Both the position numbers and the translations under genes were made by a program. The notes under the pieces are model-generated. The model searched no databases. It had not been told where the DNA came from and was given only the letters and a program-made list of their open reading frames with translations. Positions 24,713 to 31,383 of a stretch of DNA of 34,842 nt are shown piece after piece. The DNA comes from Natronococcus sp. A-GB7 (lineage in GTDB: Archaea > Halobacteriota > Halobacteria > Halobacteriales > Natrialbaceae): positions 1-34,842 of the forward strand of contig NZ_JARUKV010000037.1 in NCBI RefSeq assembly GCF_029688865.1, written 5' to 3'. Position 1 is the stretch's first letter. The number at the start of each line of letters is the position of its first letter.

Positions 24713-26902
24713 ATGGTTGCAAACGCCGGGGGCAAAAAGCTGTCGTCGACCCCGTTTCCGGCGATCGTCGGCCAGTCGGAGCTCAAGCGTGCGCTGTTGA
24801 CGATCGCTGCGAACGACACACTCGACGGCGCGTTGATCGTCGGCGAGAAGGGGACGGCGAAGTCGACCGCCGTCCGAGGACTCGCCGATCTCCTCCCCGA
24901 ACAGCGCGCCGTCGCGGACTGCCGGTACGGCTGTGCGCCTGACGACCCGACGCTGCAGTGTGCGAGCTGTCGAGAGCGCGATTCCGACGAACTGCCCGTC
25001 GAGACGCGTCCTGTGCCGCTGGTCACGCTCCCCCTCGGGGCGACCCGCGACCGGATCGTGGGAACGCTCTCGGTCGAGGACGCCCTCGCAGGCGAGGCCG
25101 AGTTCGATCCCGGGCTGTTGGCCCGGGCGAACCGCGGCATCCTCTACGTCGACGAGGTCAACCTGCTCGACGATCATCTCGTCGACGTCGTTCTGGACGC
25201 GGCAGCCAGCGGCGTCAACACCGTCGAACGGGACGGGATCAGCGTCTCTCATCCCGCCGAGTTCACGCTAGTTGGAACGATGAACCCCGAGGAGGGCGAC
25301 CTGCGCCCACAGCTTCGGGACCGGTTCGCCCTCCGGGCGACCGTCGAGGGCTGCCGAGACGTCGCGGATCGGGTCGAGATCATCGACCAGGCGATCGGCC
25401 GCAGCGCCGATCCGAACCCGACAGAGTACGCCGACGCCGTCGATCGACTCGGCGAGACCGTAGCCGGCGCGCGCGACCGCCTGTCCCACGTCGAGCTCCC
25501 CGACGAGTTCAAGGCCGAGATCGCCGAACTCTGCCTCGAGGCCGGGATCGACGGCCACCGCGGCGACATCGCGACGGCCAGGACCGCGAGGACGCTGGCC
25601 GCCCTCGAGAACCGAACGACCGTGATCGAGTCGGACGTTCGCGAGGCAGCCACCTACACGCTGCCACACCGCCTCCGGAGCACGCCGTTCGAGGACGAAC
25701 CGGAGCTCGAGGACCTGCTCGAGGATCGGTTCGACGAGGAGTCGCCCGACGAGACGGACGGAAGCGACGAGGAAGGCGGAGACGGCGAGGGCGAACCCGA
25801 ATCAGAGGACGCCCGGGAGGACGAACCCGACGCCGACGGAGACCACGACCGCGACCGCGACGAGCCCGCTGAGACCGACGGCAGCTCGGATCGCTCGGAC
25901 GGCCCGAACGGCGACGAGCGCGACGGAACGGAGCGCGGACGGCGACCGACCGAGGACGACCGTTCGGCTTCGGCCGAGGCAGGACGAGCGGTCCCGAGCG
26001 ATCGGGACGGATCGGACGGTGAGAACGAGGATCGCACAGAACCGAACGACGACGGTACCGATACCGAATCGAACGAGAACGGTGGGGACGCTCAGCCGCT
26101 CGCTCCCGGTCGTCGTGCCGAGATCGGCGACGCGAGCGCGCCGGCGCTCGAGACACCCGAGGCTACGGGCGACCGCCGTGCCCGTACGGAAGGGAGCCGA
26201 ACGACCGTTGAGCCGGACACCGACAACCGGGGAGCCCGCGTCAGGACCAAACCCGCGGCGGACGACGGCCCGATCGACGCCGCGGCGTCGGTCCGGTCCG
26301 CCGCGATCCGTGGCGCGTCGGACGTCGAGACGGACGATCTACGCCGGTCCGTTCGGGCCGGGGAAACGTCGACGACGATCGTCTTCGCCGTCGACGCGAG
26401 CGCGTCGATGCGGCCTGCGATGCGAACCGCCAAGGGCGTCGTCCTCGAGCTGTTACGAGACAGCTACCAGCACCGCGACGAGGTCGCGTTCGTCGCGTTC
26501 GCGGGCGACGACGCCGACGTACTGCTCCCGCCGACCGACAGCGTCTCCCTCGCTGCGCGTCATCTCAAGGAGCTGCCGTCAGGTGACCGAACGCCGCTGC
26601 CCGCCGGCCTCGAGACCGCCCGGGCGGTCCTCGAGCGCTCGACGTCGGAGGCTGCCGTCGTCGTCCTCGTCACCGACGGCAGGGCGAACGTCGCCGACGG
26701 AAGCCCGACGGAGGCGACACGGGAGGCGGCCCGACGGCTTGGAAGTGTTGGACCGGAACTCGTCGTCGTCGACGCCGGCGACGGCTCCCGTGCCGGACTC
26801 TCGGCGCTCGTCGCCGACGAGGCCGACGGCGAACGCGTTCCGCTGTCGTCCCTCTCGCCCGAACTGGTTCGTTCCGCTTCCGAGTCAGCGGATCCCGAGT
26901 AA
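24713..26902 (+). CDS. ChlI/ChlD fusion ATPase-VWA subunit of cobaltochelatase
   Basis: A 729-aa AAA+ plus von Willebrand A protein that should power CobN. Walker A is G-E-K-G-T-A-K-S-T at 44-52, Walker B I-L-Y-V-D-E at 143-148, followed by G-T-M-N-P-E-E-G-D-L-R-P-Q-L-R-D-R-F. A C-x3-C ... C-x2-C set (C70, C74, C83, C86) lies in the first domain. A long Asp/Glu/Arg-rich linker (about 340-500) follows, then the VWA domain with MIDAS D561-x-S563-x-S565, a later T-P-L-P-A-G-L and V-T-D-G-R-A-N. It fuses the I and D subunits of Mg-chelatase. Divergence from cobN argues for cobalt; no bacteriochlorophyll genes are present. Confidence 0.93.
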   Translation: MVANAGGKKLSSTPFPAIVGQSELKRALLTIAANDTLDGALIVGEKGTAKSTAVRGLADLLPEQRAVADCRYGCAPDDPTLQCASCRERDSDELPVETRPVPLVTLPLGATRDRIVGTLSVEDALAGEAEFDPGLLARANRGILYVDEVNLLDDHLVDVVLDAAASGVNTVERDGISVSHPAEFTLVGTMNPEEGDLRPQLRDRFALRATVEGCRDVADRVEIIDQAIGRSADPNPTEYADAVDRLGETVAGARDRLSHVELPDEFKAEIAELCLEAGIDGHRGDIATARTARTLAALENRTTVIESDVREAATYTLPHRLRSTPFEDEPELEDLLEDRFDEESPDETDGSDEEGGDGEGEPESEDAREDEPDADGDHDRDRDEPAETDGSSDRSDGPNGDERDGTERGRRPTEDDRSASAEAGRAVPSDRDGSDGENEDRTEPNDDGTDTESNENGGDAQPLAPGRRAEIGDASAPALETPEATGDRRARTEGSRTTVEPDTDNRGARVRTKPAADDGPIDAAASVRSAAIRGASDVETDDLRRSVRAGETSTTIVFAVDASASMRPAMRTAKGVVLELLRDSYQHRDEVAFVAFAGDDADVLLPPTDSVSLAARHLKELPSGDRTPLPAGLETARAVLERSTSEAAVVVLVTDGRANVADGSPTEATREAARRLGSVGPELVVVDAGDGSRAGLSALVADEADGERVPLSSLSPELVRSASESADPE

Positions 26903-27012
26903 CGCGTCTCGAGAACTGCCCGTTCGAAATGAACGACACCGTTATTAATGTTCGGAGCTTGAAAGGTATGAGAGTACAGCGATCACGCGTCGTTCCGCGC
27001 TCTCTCCCTACC

Positions 27013-27231
27013 ATGGAATCCAATCACTCTCCTCACTCCTCCAGGGATGCAACAGCAGCATTCGAGCACGATCTTCAGGATCTGGTTCTCACCGCGTTCG
27101 GACACGGGGCGTCCGTCGAAGGAACGTGGGAGATCGTCGCTCCGGCCGCTGATGCCCCGAATTGGGACGTAACGATTGAAAAGGATACTCCGGACGACCG
27201 CCGCTTCGAGCCGACAGCTCTCGAGGAGTAG
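27013..27231 (+). CDS. Small hypothetical haloarchaeal protein
   Basis: A 72-aa acidic protein with a compact patterned second half (G-A-S-V-E-G-T-W-E-I then W-D-V-T-I-E-K), suggesting a small beta-rich domain. I do not recognise a family. Two starts are possible: the ATG at 27013, where the acidic sequence begins, and the in-frame ATG at 26968, about 23 nt after a TTATTAATG box. The latter fits a leaderless mRNA but adds a basic N-terminus. It follows the chelatase gene by about 110 bp on the same strand. Confidence 0.55.
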   Translation: MESNHSPHSSRDATAAFEHDLQDLVLTAFGHGASVEGTWEIVAPAADAPNWDVTIEKDTPDDRRFEPTALEE

Positions 27232-27301
27232 GTTACCGATTCGAAGACGTCGTCAACGAACACCAAAACTCTCCGTCTGAGAGCTGGGTACTAACAACAA
27301 A

Positions 27302-27333
27302 GTTTATAATCGTAGTTACCCCATCCGGGGGTA
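27302..27333 (+). promoter_or_regulatory. TATA-like box and dyad upstream of the DUF7344-type gene at 27407
   Basis: GTTTATAATC at about 27302-27311 is followed by TACCCC (27317-27322) and its exact inverse GGGGTA (27328-27333). A dyad placed just downstream of a TATA box would overlap the transcription start, a usual place for a repressor operator in archaea. The next start codon is about 70 nt further on. Confidence 0.4.
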
Positions 27334-27406
27334 GACGTACTCTACTGACGTCGGCCTTCGAGAGGTGTTGGCTCGGTGCTGTATCGGTGTAGTACCTCAC
27401 TCGCCT

Positions 27407-27763
27407 ATGATGCCCCACGCCCGCGGTCCGAACCAACCGGACGAGAATCGCTCCGAAATTACCCCGACGGAACTCTTCGTAGCGTTCTCACACGCACGTC
27501 GCCAAAAGACGGTCGCCTACTTGGCACAGAAAGCCGCGGCCATTTCGCTGGGAGATCTCGCCGAATACATCGCGATCGCGGAGGAGAACCCGTCGTACGA
27601 GTGGTACGAGCGGATCCTCACCGATCTGGCACATCATCATCTACCGCTGTTGCGGGAGATGGAGCTCGTCGACTACGACCGAGAGAGCGAGTCGGTGCAA
27701 CTGGCCGTCGAACGATCCGTAGTAACGCCGTACCTGGATCTCGCCGGCTATACCGGTGTCTAA
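27407..27763 (+). CDS. DUF7344-type helix-turn-helix protein
   Basis: A 118-aa winged-helix-like protein. L-F-V-A-F-S-H-A-R-R-Q-K-T-V-A-Y-L is the first helix, S-L-G-D-L-A-E-Y-I-A-I-A-E-E the second, and L-A-H-H-H-L-P-L-L-R-E-M-E-L-V-D-Y-D the recognition helix and wing. The layout matches the protein at 1936-2271, with the same H-x-H-L-P-x-L motif. Adjacent ATGs at 27407 and 27410 are both possible starts. It is probably a DNA-binding regulator; no partner gene is obvious. Confidence 0.75.
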   Translation: MMPHARGPNQPDENRSEITPTELFVAFSHARRQKTVAYLAQKAAAISLGDLAEYIAIAEENPSYEWYERILTDLAHHHLPLLREMELVDYDRESESVQLAVERSVVTPYLDLAGYTGV

Positions 27764-27890
27764 GTGGGCGTTCAGCTGTCGAGTAGGACCCCTATTCGAT
27801 TCATGAGTCAAAGAACGGCAGGAACAGCCCCCCCGAATACTCACTCGGGATTTCGCTCGAGACCGTACAGACGGCCAGCTCATCGCACTG

Positions 27891-28106
27891 ATGCGCCGCG
27901 CCGGTGTCCGTCACTCGAGAATCGCCTCACGATGCCTCCGAGAGCGTACCGTATCCGACGTGGCTTACGGCTCGAGGATTGGTGACGAAGACGCCGTCGT
28001 GTTCAGTGGTACTCTCACGCCGTTCGGTGCCTACACACGGATCATCCTACCGGAGACTCGACTCCGAGACTTCGTGATGGCAAAAGAGTACGGTGCGGCT
28101 AACTGA
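27891..28106 (+). CDS. Hypothetical protein, possibly the 3' part of a decayed gene
   Basis: 71 codons with a convincing C-terminal half (D-E-D-A-V-V-F-S-G-T-L-T-P-F-G then I-L-P-E-T-R-L-R-D-F-V). The frame is open and protein-like for about 30 codons upstream of the ATG but has no start there, being closed by a TGA near 27805. It may have lost its 5' end. I recognise no family. Confidence 0.35.
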   Translation: MRRAGVRHSRIASRCLRERTVSDVAYGSRIGDEDAVVFSGTLTPFGAYTRIILPETRLRDFVMAKEYGAAN

Positions 28107-28218
28107 TTTAGTTACACCCATCAGAAATCTAATTCAGTCGGACTACGCCTAATCCACACAGATCATCCGAACTATCGACCGTCCTTATTACTCCGTTCGG
28201 CCGTAGCTGAGTTGCATT

Positions 28219-28563
28219 ATGACAGATCGAACCCTTACCCGTCGCCGGATGGTGTCACTCGTCGGCGTGGGTACAGTAGTGGGAGTGGCAGGCTGCGGAG
28301 ATCTCGGAGACGGAGGAGCGGGAGAGACGGAGGAGGACGAAACGAGCACTGACGGGGACGAAGACGGCGGAGCGAACGGGGACGATCCGGGGGAGGAAGT
28401 CAGTGACGACGAGAGTAACGGTGACGACGGCAGCGACGACGAGGACGGAATCGGAGCCGACGACGGAGACGATGATGCCGAAATTCAGGAGGTCGAGGGG
28501 TACGGCCGCGACTCTGGCGCCGAGGACGAGGGCGACGAAGGGGGTGGAGAGAACGGGACGTAG
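28219..28563 (+). CDS. Tat-exported acidic lipoprotein
   Basis: A 114-aa protein with a twin-arginine signal (T-R-R-R-M-V-S-L-V-G) and lipobox V-A-G-C, lipidation at C26, so it should be folded in the cytoplasm, exported by Tat and anchored outside. The mature part is almost all Asp, Glu, Gly and Ser with no folded domain visible. It may be truncated: haloarchaeal lipoproteins of this type normally carry a domain after the acidic spacer, and this one stops about 100 bp before the integrase remnant. A second such lipoprotein is at 32030-33478. Confidence 0.7.
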   Translation: MTDRTLTRRRMVSLVGVGTVVGVAGCGDLGDGGAGETEEDETSTDGDEDGGANGDDPGEEVSDDESNGDDGSDDEDGIGADDGDDDAEIQEVEGYGRDSGAEDEGDEGGGENGT

Positions 28564-28665
28564 CCGGCGTTTCAGAACTCGCCGAGGATCGAGAGCTCGG
28601 ACGGTCGCAATCGTTCACATCCTCCCCGTTCTGAAGGGCCGAGCTTGCCCCTTGACTTTCCGTAA

Positions 28666-28941
28666 CCTGAACCGGACAACGCCGACGTCGACGACCTCGC
28701 GCCCGCCGTCTGCCATCGCTGTGATCGAGAGACTCCACGGGAAAACGACGTCTGCGTCTGGTGTGGTGCAGCGCTCAGCCAGCGTGCCATCGACGAGGAC
28801 GACGAACTCGAGCGTCGCTGGATGAAGTCCGCCGGTGCTGTCAGCGAGGCCGAAAACCTCTCGCTCGACGACGTCATGGAGGCGCGGGACGCCGTCGACG
28901 ACAACGCCGCGCTCCGGCGGCTGCTCCTTGGTGACGACTGA
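28666..28941 (+). pseudogene. C-terminal zinc-ribbon fragment of a tyrosine integrase
   Basis: Open for 91 codons after a TAA at 28663, with no start codon near its 5' end. It encodes C-H-R-C-D-R-E-T-P-R-E-N-D-V-C-V-W-C-G (two C-x2-C pairs at 16/19 and 30/33) and an acidic helical tail ending in G-D-D-stop. This arrangement is what I know from the C-termini of haloarchaeal XerC/D-type phage integrases. The catalytic R-H-R-Y domain is absent: the sequence upstream leads straight into the lipoprotein gene. It ends 9 bp before the end of a convergent gene. The family call rests on pattern recognition. Confidence 0.55.
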
Positions 28942-28950
28942 GGTCGACAT

Positions 28951-29100
28951 CTAGTCGCCACCTCCGTCGGCAATCTCGAGGATCCGCTCGATGTCATCCG
29001 CGATTGGAAGGTCGGACTCGGCGATTCGCTCGAATAGCTCTCGGTTCTCCTCGACGGTCTCTTTCGCTTCGGCTTCGGGATCTGGGATTTTCGTGCTCAT
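28951..29100 (-). CDS. Small acidic proviral-type protein
   Basis: A 49-aa ORF, strongly acidic and helical, ending A-D-G-G-G-D. Its ATG overlaps the TGA of the upstream gene (ATGA), so it belongs to the leftward operon. The D-G-G codons contain GGAGGTGG, a perfect Shine-Dalgarno-like sequence, followed by TAG and directly by another ATG. No family is recognised. Confidence 0.55.
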   Translation of the reverse strand: MSTKIPDPEAEAKETVEENRELFERIAESDLPIADDIERILEIADGGGD

Positions 29101-29384
29101 CGTGGAACCTCGAGCTGATTGCGGACGTACGCTTGCTCGGTCTCTGGGCGGTCACTGAGGGCGATACAGGTTCGAACACAGCCGTCGTGCTCGATGAAGA
29201 CGACGTCTCCTTCAGGGTGGTAGTAGGCCGTGCTTCCCTCCTCGGCGCTCGGATAATGGACTGGCTCCGCCTCGTCGAATGCGCCGCGAGGATCGGTCCA
29301 GGGCGCTTGCGAGCGGTCGAACCACATCTCACTGACGTGGTTGCCCCAGCGTTCGGCCAGTTCAGTATCGGGAGTCGTGTTCAC
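29097..29384 (-). CDS. Hypothetical proviral-type protein
   Basis: A 95-aa acidic protein starting with GTG that overlaps the preceding TGA (GTGA), with GGGGGTGA about 10 nt upstream. It contains M-W-F-D-R-S, Y-Y-H-P-E-G-D-V-V-F-I-E-H-D-G-C and C-I-A-L; the Cys and His residues may bind a metal, but no ribbon pattern is complete. It has the look of small accessory proteins in haloarchaeal proviruses; function unknown. Confidence 0.6.
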   Translation of the reverse strand: MNTTPDTELAERWGNHVSEMWFDRSQAPWTDPRGAFDEAEPVHYPSAEEGSTAYYHPEGDVVFIEHDGCVRTCIALSDRPETEQAYVRNQLEVPR

Positions 29385-30925
29385 TGCGAGTCACCCCCGT
29401 CGCGTTTGAACTCTGCTGGATCGGACCCATGGGCTCCCACCCCGGTGCTTCCGGAGTTCGAAATCATCCGAACATCGGTGTTCTCGTTGACGCGCTGGAG
29501 GATCGATGCACGCCAAGTGTGGCTGACTGCTGATTGGAGGGCTGCGTCGACCTCCGGGTTCTCGACCTCTTCTTGGAGAGCCTCGAGTGTCGAGCAGACG
29601 TCGTCGATCTCCTCGACGGTATCACGGTCACCGATCTGGAGCTCGCCGTCCGGCCCTTCGGTGATCGTCTCGCGTCGGTAGACCTCCTCAAGGTTGCCGC
29701 CGTCTGTCCGGAGTTCGCGATCTTCGCTCGGCCGTTGACTGGTGGTCTCTCTCTGGAGAATGACTGGGCAAGTGCTGCCAAAGCCAATAGGTAGCGAGGT
29801 TATGTCCCCTAGCGCACCTACCACATAGTATGGGAGACAACACCAATTCGTCGAACTCCGATGGAATAGATGCAGCCGAAGAAGAGATTGACGAAGAGCC
29901 AGAGGCCGGTCTCGGGCCAGGTGCTGACGACGAAGAAGACGAGGAGTCAGAAGATGCCGAGTCCGCCGACGAGAACTAACCGCTGAGAACTGGGCACGGC
30001 CACCGTCGGTAACCGGAACCGACGTCTCGTCATCCTCGTCGTCTTGATCGAACCCGTTCTCAGCGAGGATATCGGCCGGCGATCGGCCGTACTTCGATTG
30101 GTCCTCCTCGATCTCGAGCACCCGCTTTGCGCAGGCCTTGCAGAGTCGATCGTGAAGCTCCGTGTCAGGGATGTTATCGGGGTCGAACGTCCATGGTGTC
30201 GCCGATCGTTCGTACTGGCACGCCGAGTCAGGATCGTCGCGAGTGCAGTTCTCGGCGGGGATATGGATCGCCGACGCTCGTCGGCCCTGGAACTGAATCC
30301 AGAACGGGACAGTTTCGCGAATAGCGTCGACATCGATGTGGTAGCCGCCATCGGTGACGAGATTGTCAGCGCGATCAGTGTCTGTGGGTACTGAAATCCT
30401 TTTGCTCGCAGATAGCCAAGACACGCCTATGGACGCATTTCTGACTCTCTCTTTAGAGTGGGTTATCACCCATATCGACGATGCTGCGTTCGTGATTGCG
30501 CTCCTGGAAGGAGCGTATATCTTGTTCTGGATCAGCCTAGCGAAGTATCGTGGCAAATAGGACCGATCGGTACCACCGTCGGTCATTAGCTTGCTCGCGC
30601 GTTCGAAGGTCGCGTCCGCAGGAACCGTCTCTCGACGTGGCCCCTCAAGTTCGGTGACACAATCTTCGCAGACTGGGGCGTCGTACTTCTCCGGGACGTA
30701 ACGGAGATCCTTGGCGCTGCGCTTGAGTGGTGTTTCGATCTCGGTTCCGCACGCGCACTCGTGAGTCTGACCGTCGAACTCTGTACTGGCATGCCAGCGA
30801 TCGTTCTCGAGGATCCAGCGGTCGATATTGTGGTCAGCAGGGGTGCCGATTCGGTCCTCGAGATCTTCGAGCCGACAGCGCTGGCACAGGTAAGGCCGGC
30901 TTCCACAATTCGAGCAGTTACTCAT
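29381..30925 (-). CDS. Composite 514-codon ORF of zinc-ribbon proviral proteins joined by T-D-G-G motifs
   Basis: One open frame that reads like three proteins in series. Part A (1-118) has C-S-N-C and C-Q-R-C (C4, C7, C14, C17) and a second ribbon H-E-C-A-C-G with C-E-D-C. Part B (about 178-309) has Cys/His pairs including C227, C236 and L-C-K-A-C. Part C (about 390-514) is acidic and helical. Residues 119-177 and 310-390 between them are not protein-like and are antisense to two small plus-strand ORFs. T-D-G-G occurs at 115-118, 191-194, 306-309 and 407-410, and D-G-G at 509-511. B and C lack ATG or GTG starts in frame, so this may be a gene with insertions, or separate genes fused by chance-open sequence. 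The start at 30925 overlaps the upstream stop (ATGA). Confidence 0.5.
   Translation of the reverse strand: MSNCSNCGSRPYLCQRCRLEDLEDRIGTPADHNIDRWILENDRWHASTEFDGQTHECACGTEIETPLKRSAKDLRYVPEKYDAPVCEDCVTELEGPRRETVPADATFERASKLMTDGGTDRSYLPRYFARLIQNKIYAPSRSAITNAASSIWVITHSKERVRNASIGVSWLSASKRISVPTDTDRADNLVTDGGYHIDVDAIRETVPFWIQFQGRRASAIHIPAENCTRDDPDSACQYERSATPWTFDPDNIPDTELHDRLCKACAKRVLEIEEDQSKYGRSPADILAENGFDQDDEDDETSVPVTDGGRAQFSAVSSRRRTRHLLTPRLLRRQHLARDRPLALRQSLLRLHLFHRSSTNWCCLPYYVVGALGDITSLPIGFGSTCPVILQRETTSQRPSEDRELRTDGGNLEEVYRRETITEGPDGELQIGDRDTVEEIDDVCSTLEALQEEVENPEVDAALQSAVSHTWRASILQRVNENTDVRMISNSGSTGVGAHGSDPAEFKRDGGDSQ
29830..29979 (+). CDS. Antisense acidic microprotein
   Basis: A 49-aa ORF that is almost entirely Asp, Glu, Ser, Ala and Gly, antisense to the non-protein-like segment of the long minus-strand frame. 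An AT-containing GGTTATGT lies about 28 nt upstream of the ATG, consistent with a leaderless transcript. There is no signal peptide or Cys. It could be a DNA-mimic-like or disordered accessory protein, but nothing proves function. Confidence 0.45.
   Translation: MGDNTNSSNSDGIDAAEEEIDEEPEAGLGPGADDEEDEESEDAESADEN
30429..30560 (+). CDS. Antisense membrane microprotein
   Basis: A 43-aa ORF with one hydrophobic segment at about 20-38 (F-V-I-A-L-L-E-G-A-Y-I-L-F-W-I-S-L-A) and a basic end A-K-Y-R-G-K, predicted single-pass. GAAATCCTTTT about 30 nt upstream of the ATG is a plausible TATA element for a leaderless mRNA. It lies between two T-D-G-G-coding sites of the opposite strand. Its size and topology would fit a phage membrane factor or toxin-like peptide; that is speculation. 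Confidence 0.5.
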   Translation: MDAFLTLSLEWVITHIDDAAFVIALLEGAYILFWISLAKYRGK

Positions 30926-31187
30926 CGGAACCGGCCTCCATCATGGGTCGAGCAATCAGAACCTCCTCGATGCTGTCATCGACGGGGTTATTGGCGTCGG
31001 TCGTCGACCGCTCAACTGGACGGGACTGGGCTCCTGTCCGATCTCCCGTCCATGCTGCCGCCTGGAGACGCGGCAGCATTTTCAGCAAGCGATCAATGTC
31101 CGTAGTGGCATCTCGGCCCTCTGGCTGGCCGGCTGTTCTGCGTTCCGTGGGACAACGGTTTTTGTCCCTGCTGTCGTCGTTTGACAT
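30918..31187 (-). CDS. First gene of the leftward proviral operon, hypothetical
   Basis: An 89-aa protein beginning M-S-N-D-D-S-R-D-K-N, rich in Arg, Asp and Thr, with a short helical segment I-D-R-L-L-K-M-L-P-R-L-Q and an acidic C-terminus. It has no known domain. I chose the ATG at 31187 over the one at 31205 because the acidic sequence begins here. It ends with ATGA overlapping the next start. About 90 nt of highly structured leader separate it from a TATA box, so it is probably the first translated gene of the operon. Confidence 0.6.
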   Translation of the reverse strand: MSNDDSRDKNRCPTERRTAGQPEGRDATTDIDRLLKMLPRLQAAAWTGDRTGAQSRPVERSTTDANNPVDDSIEEVLIARPMMEAGSDE

Positions 31188-31210
31188 GGCTTCTGAAACC
31201 CTCACTGGGG

Positions 31211-31278
31211 ATGGAAGCCACCCCGGCGTGTCTCTAGCACGCCGGACGCGTTTTGCATCCGGGAGGGTAGGCTTCCGT
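31211..31278 (-). ncRNA. Structured 5' leader of the proviral operon
   Basis: Outer arms GGAAGCC (31213-31219) and GGCTTCC (31270-31276), extended by ACCC/GGGT, enclose an 8-bp hairpin CCGGCGTG (31223-31230) / CACGCCGG (31238-31245). On the minus strand the base of this structure is about 26-28 nt after a TAATATTAA box at about 31302-31310, so the mRNA should begin at the foot of the stem and carry it as its 5' end. A cis-regulatory RNA is possible; an old mobile-element end is the alternative. Confidence 0.5.
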
Positions 31279-31301
31279 CAGGTAGTACCTACTGCGGCGA
31301 C

Positions 31302-31310
31302 TTAATATTA
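31302..31310 (-). promoter_or_regulatory. TATA-like box of the leftward proviral operon
   Basis: The minus strand reads TAATATTAA, AT-only in a GC-rich setting, about 26-28 nt before the foot of the leader stem and some 120 nt before the ATG at 31187. Confidence 0.5.
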
Positions 31311-31322
31311 CCGACGCTTAGG

Positions 31323-31347
31323 TACCTCTGCTAAGTCAGCAGGGGTA
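31323..31347 (+). promoter_or_regulatory. Operator-like 10-bp dyad between the divergent proviral promoters
   Basis: TACCTCTGCT (31323-31332) and AGCAGGGGTA (31338-31347) pair over ten positions with one G-T mismatch and a 5-nt spacer. It lies just upstream of TATTATATG and CATATATC boxes that serve the repressor gene, and about 15 bp from the leftward TATA. That is the expected position for a repressor controlling both directions. Confidence 0.5.
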
Positions 31348-31383
31348 TTATATGACATCACACCGTTGGTAACATATATCCTT

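Noticed and set aside
28610-28662. Sequence ACATCCTCCCCGTTCTGAAG and what follows, reminiscent of the right ends of IS200/IS605-type elements in haloarchaea
   Set aside because: The resemblance is from memory only. The hairpin arms do not pair well, and no tnpA or tnpB is present, so I do not call an element.
28615-28950. Minus-strand ORF with a good GGAGGTGG ribosome site before its ATG
   Set aside because: It lies antisense to the plus-strand zinc-ribbon integrase tail, whose C-x2-C pairs and acidic end are much more protein-like. The ribosome-site-like sequence is explained by the D-G-G codons of the upstream gene. Not fully excluded.
31303-31311. TAATATTAC, identical to the rolling-circle nick site of some ssDNA viruses, with weak flanking arms
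   Set aside because: A 9-mer is expected by chance in a window this size at a fair rate, no Rep gene is present, and the AT run is explained as the leftward TATA box.
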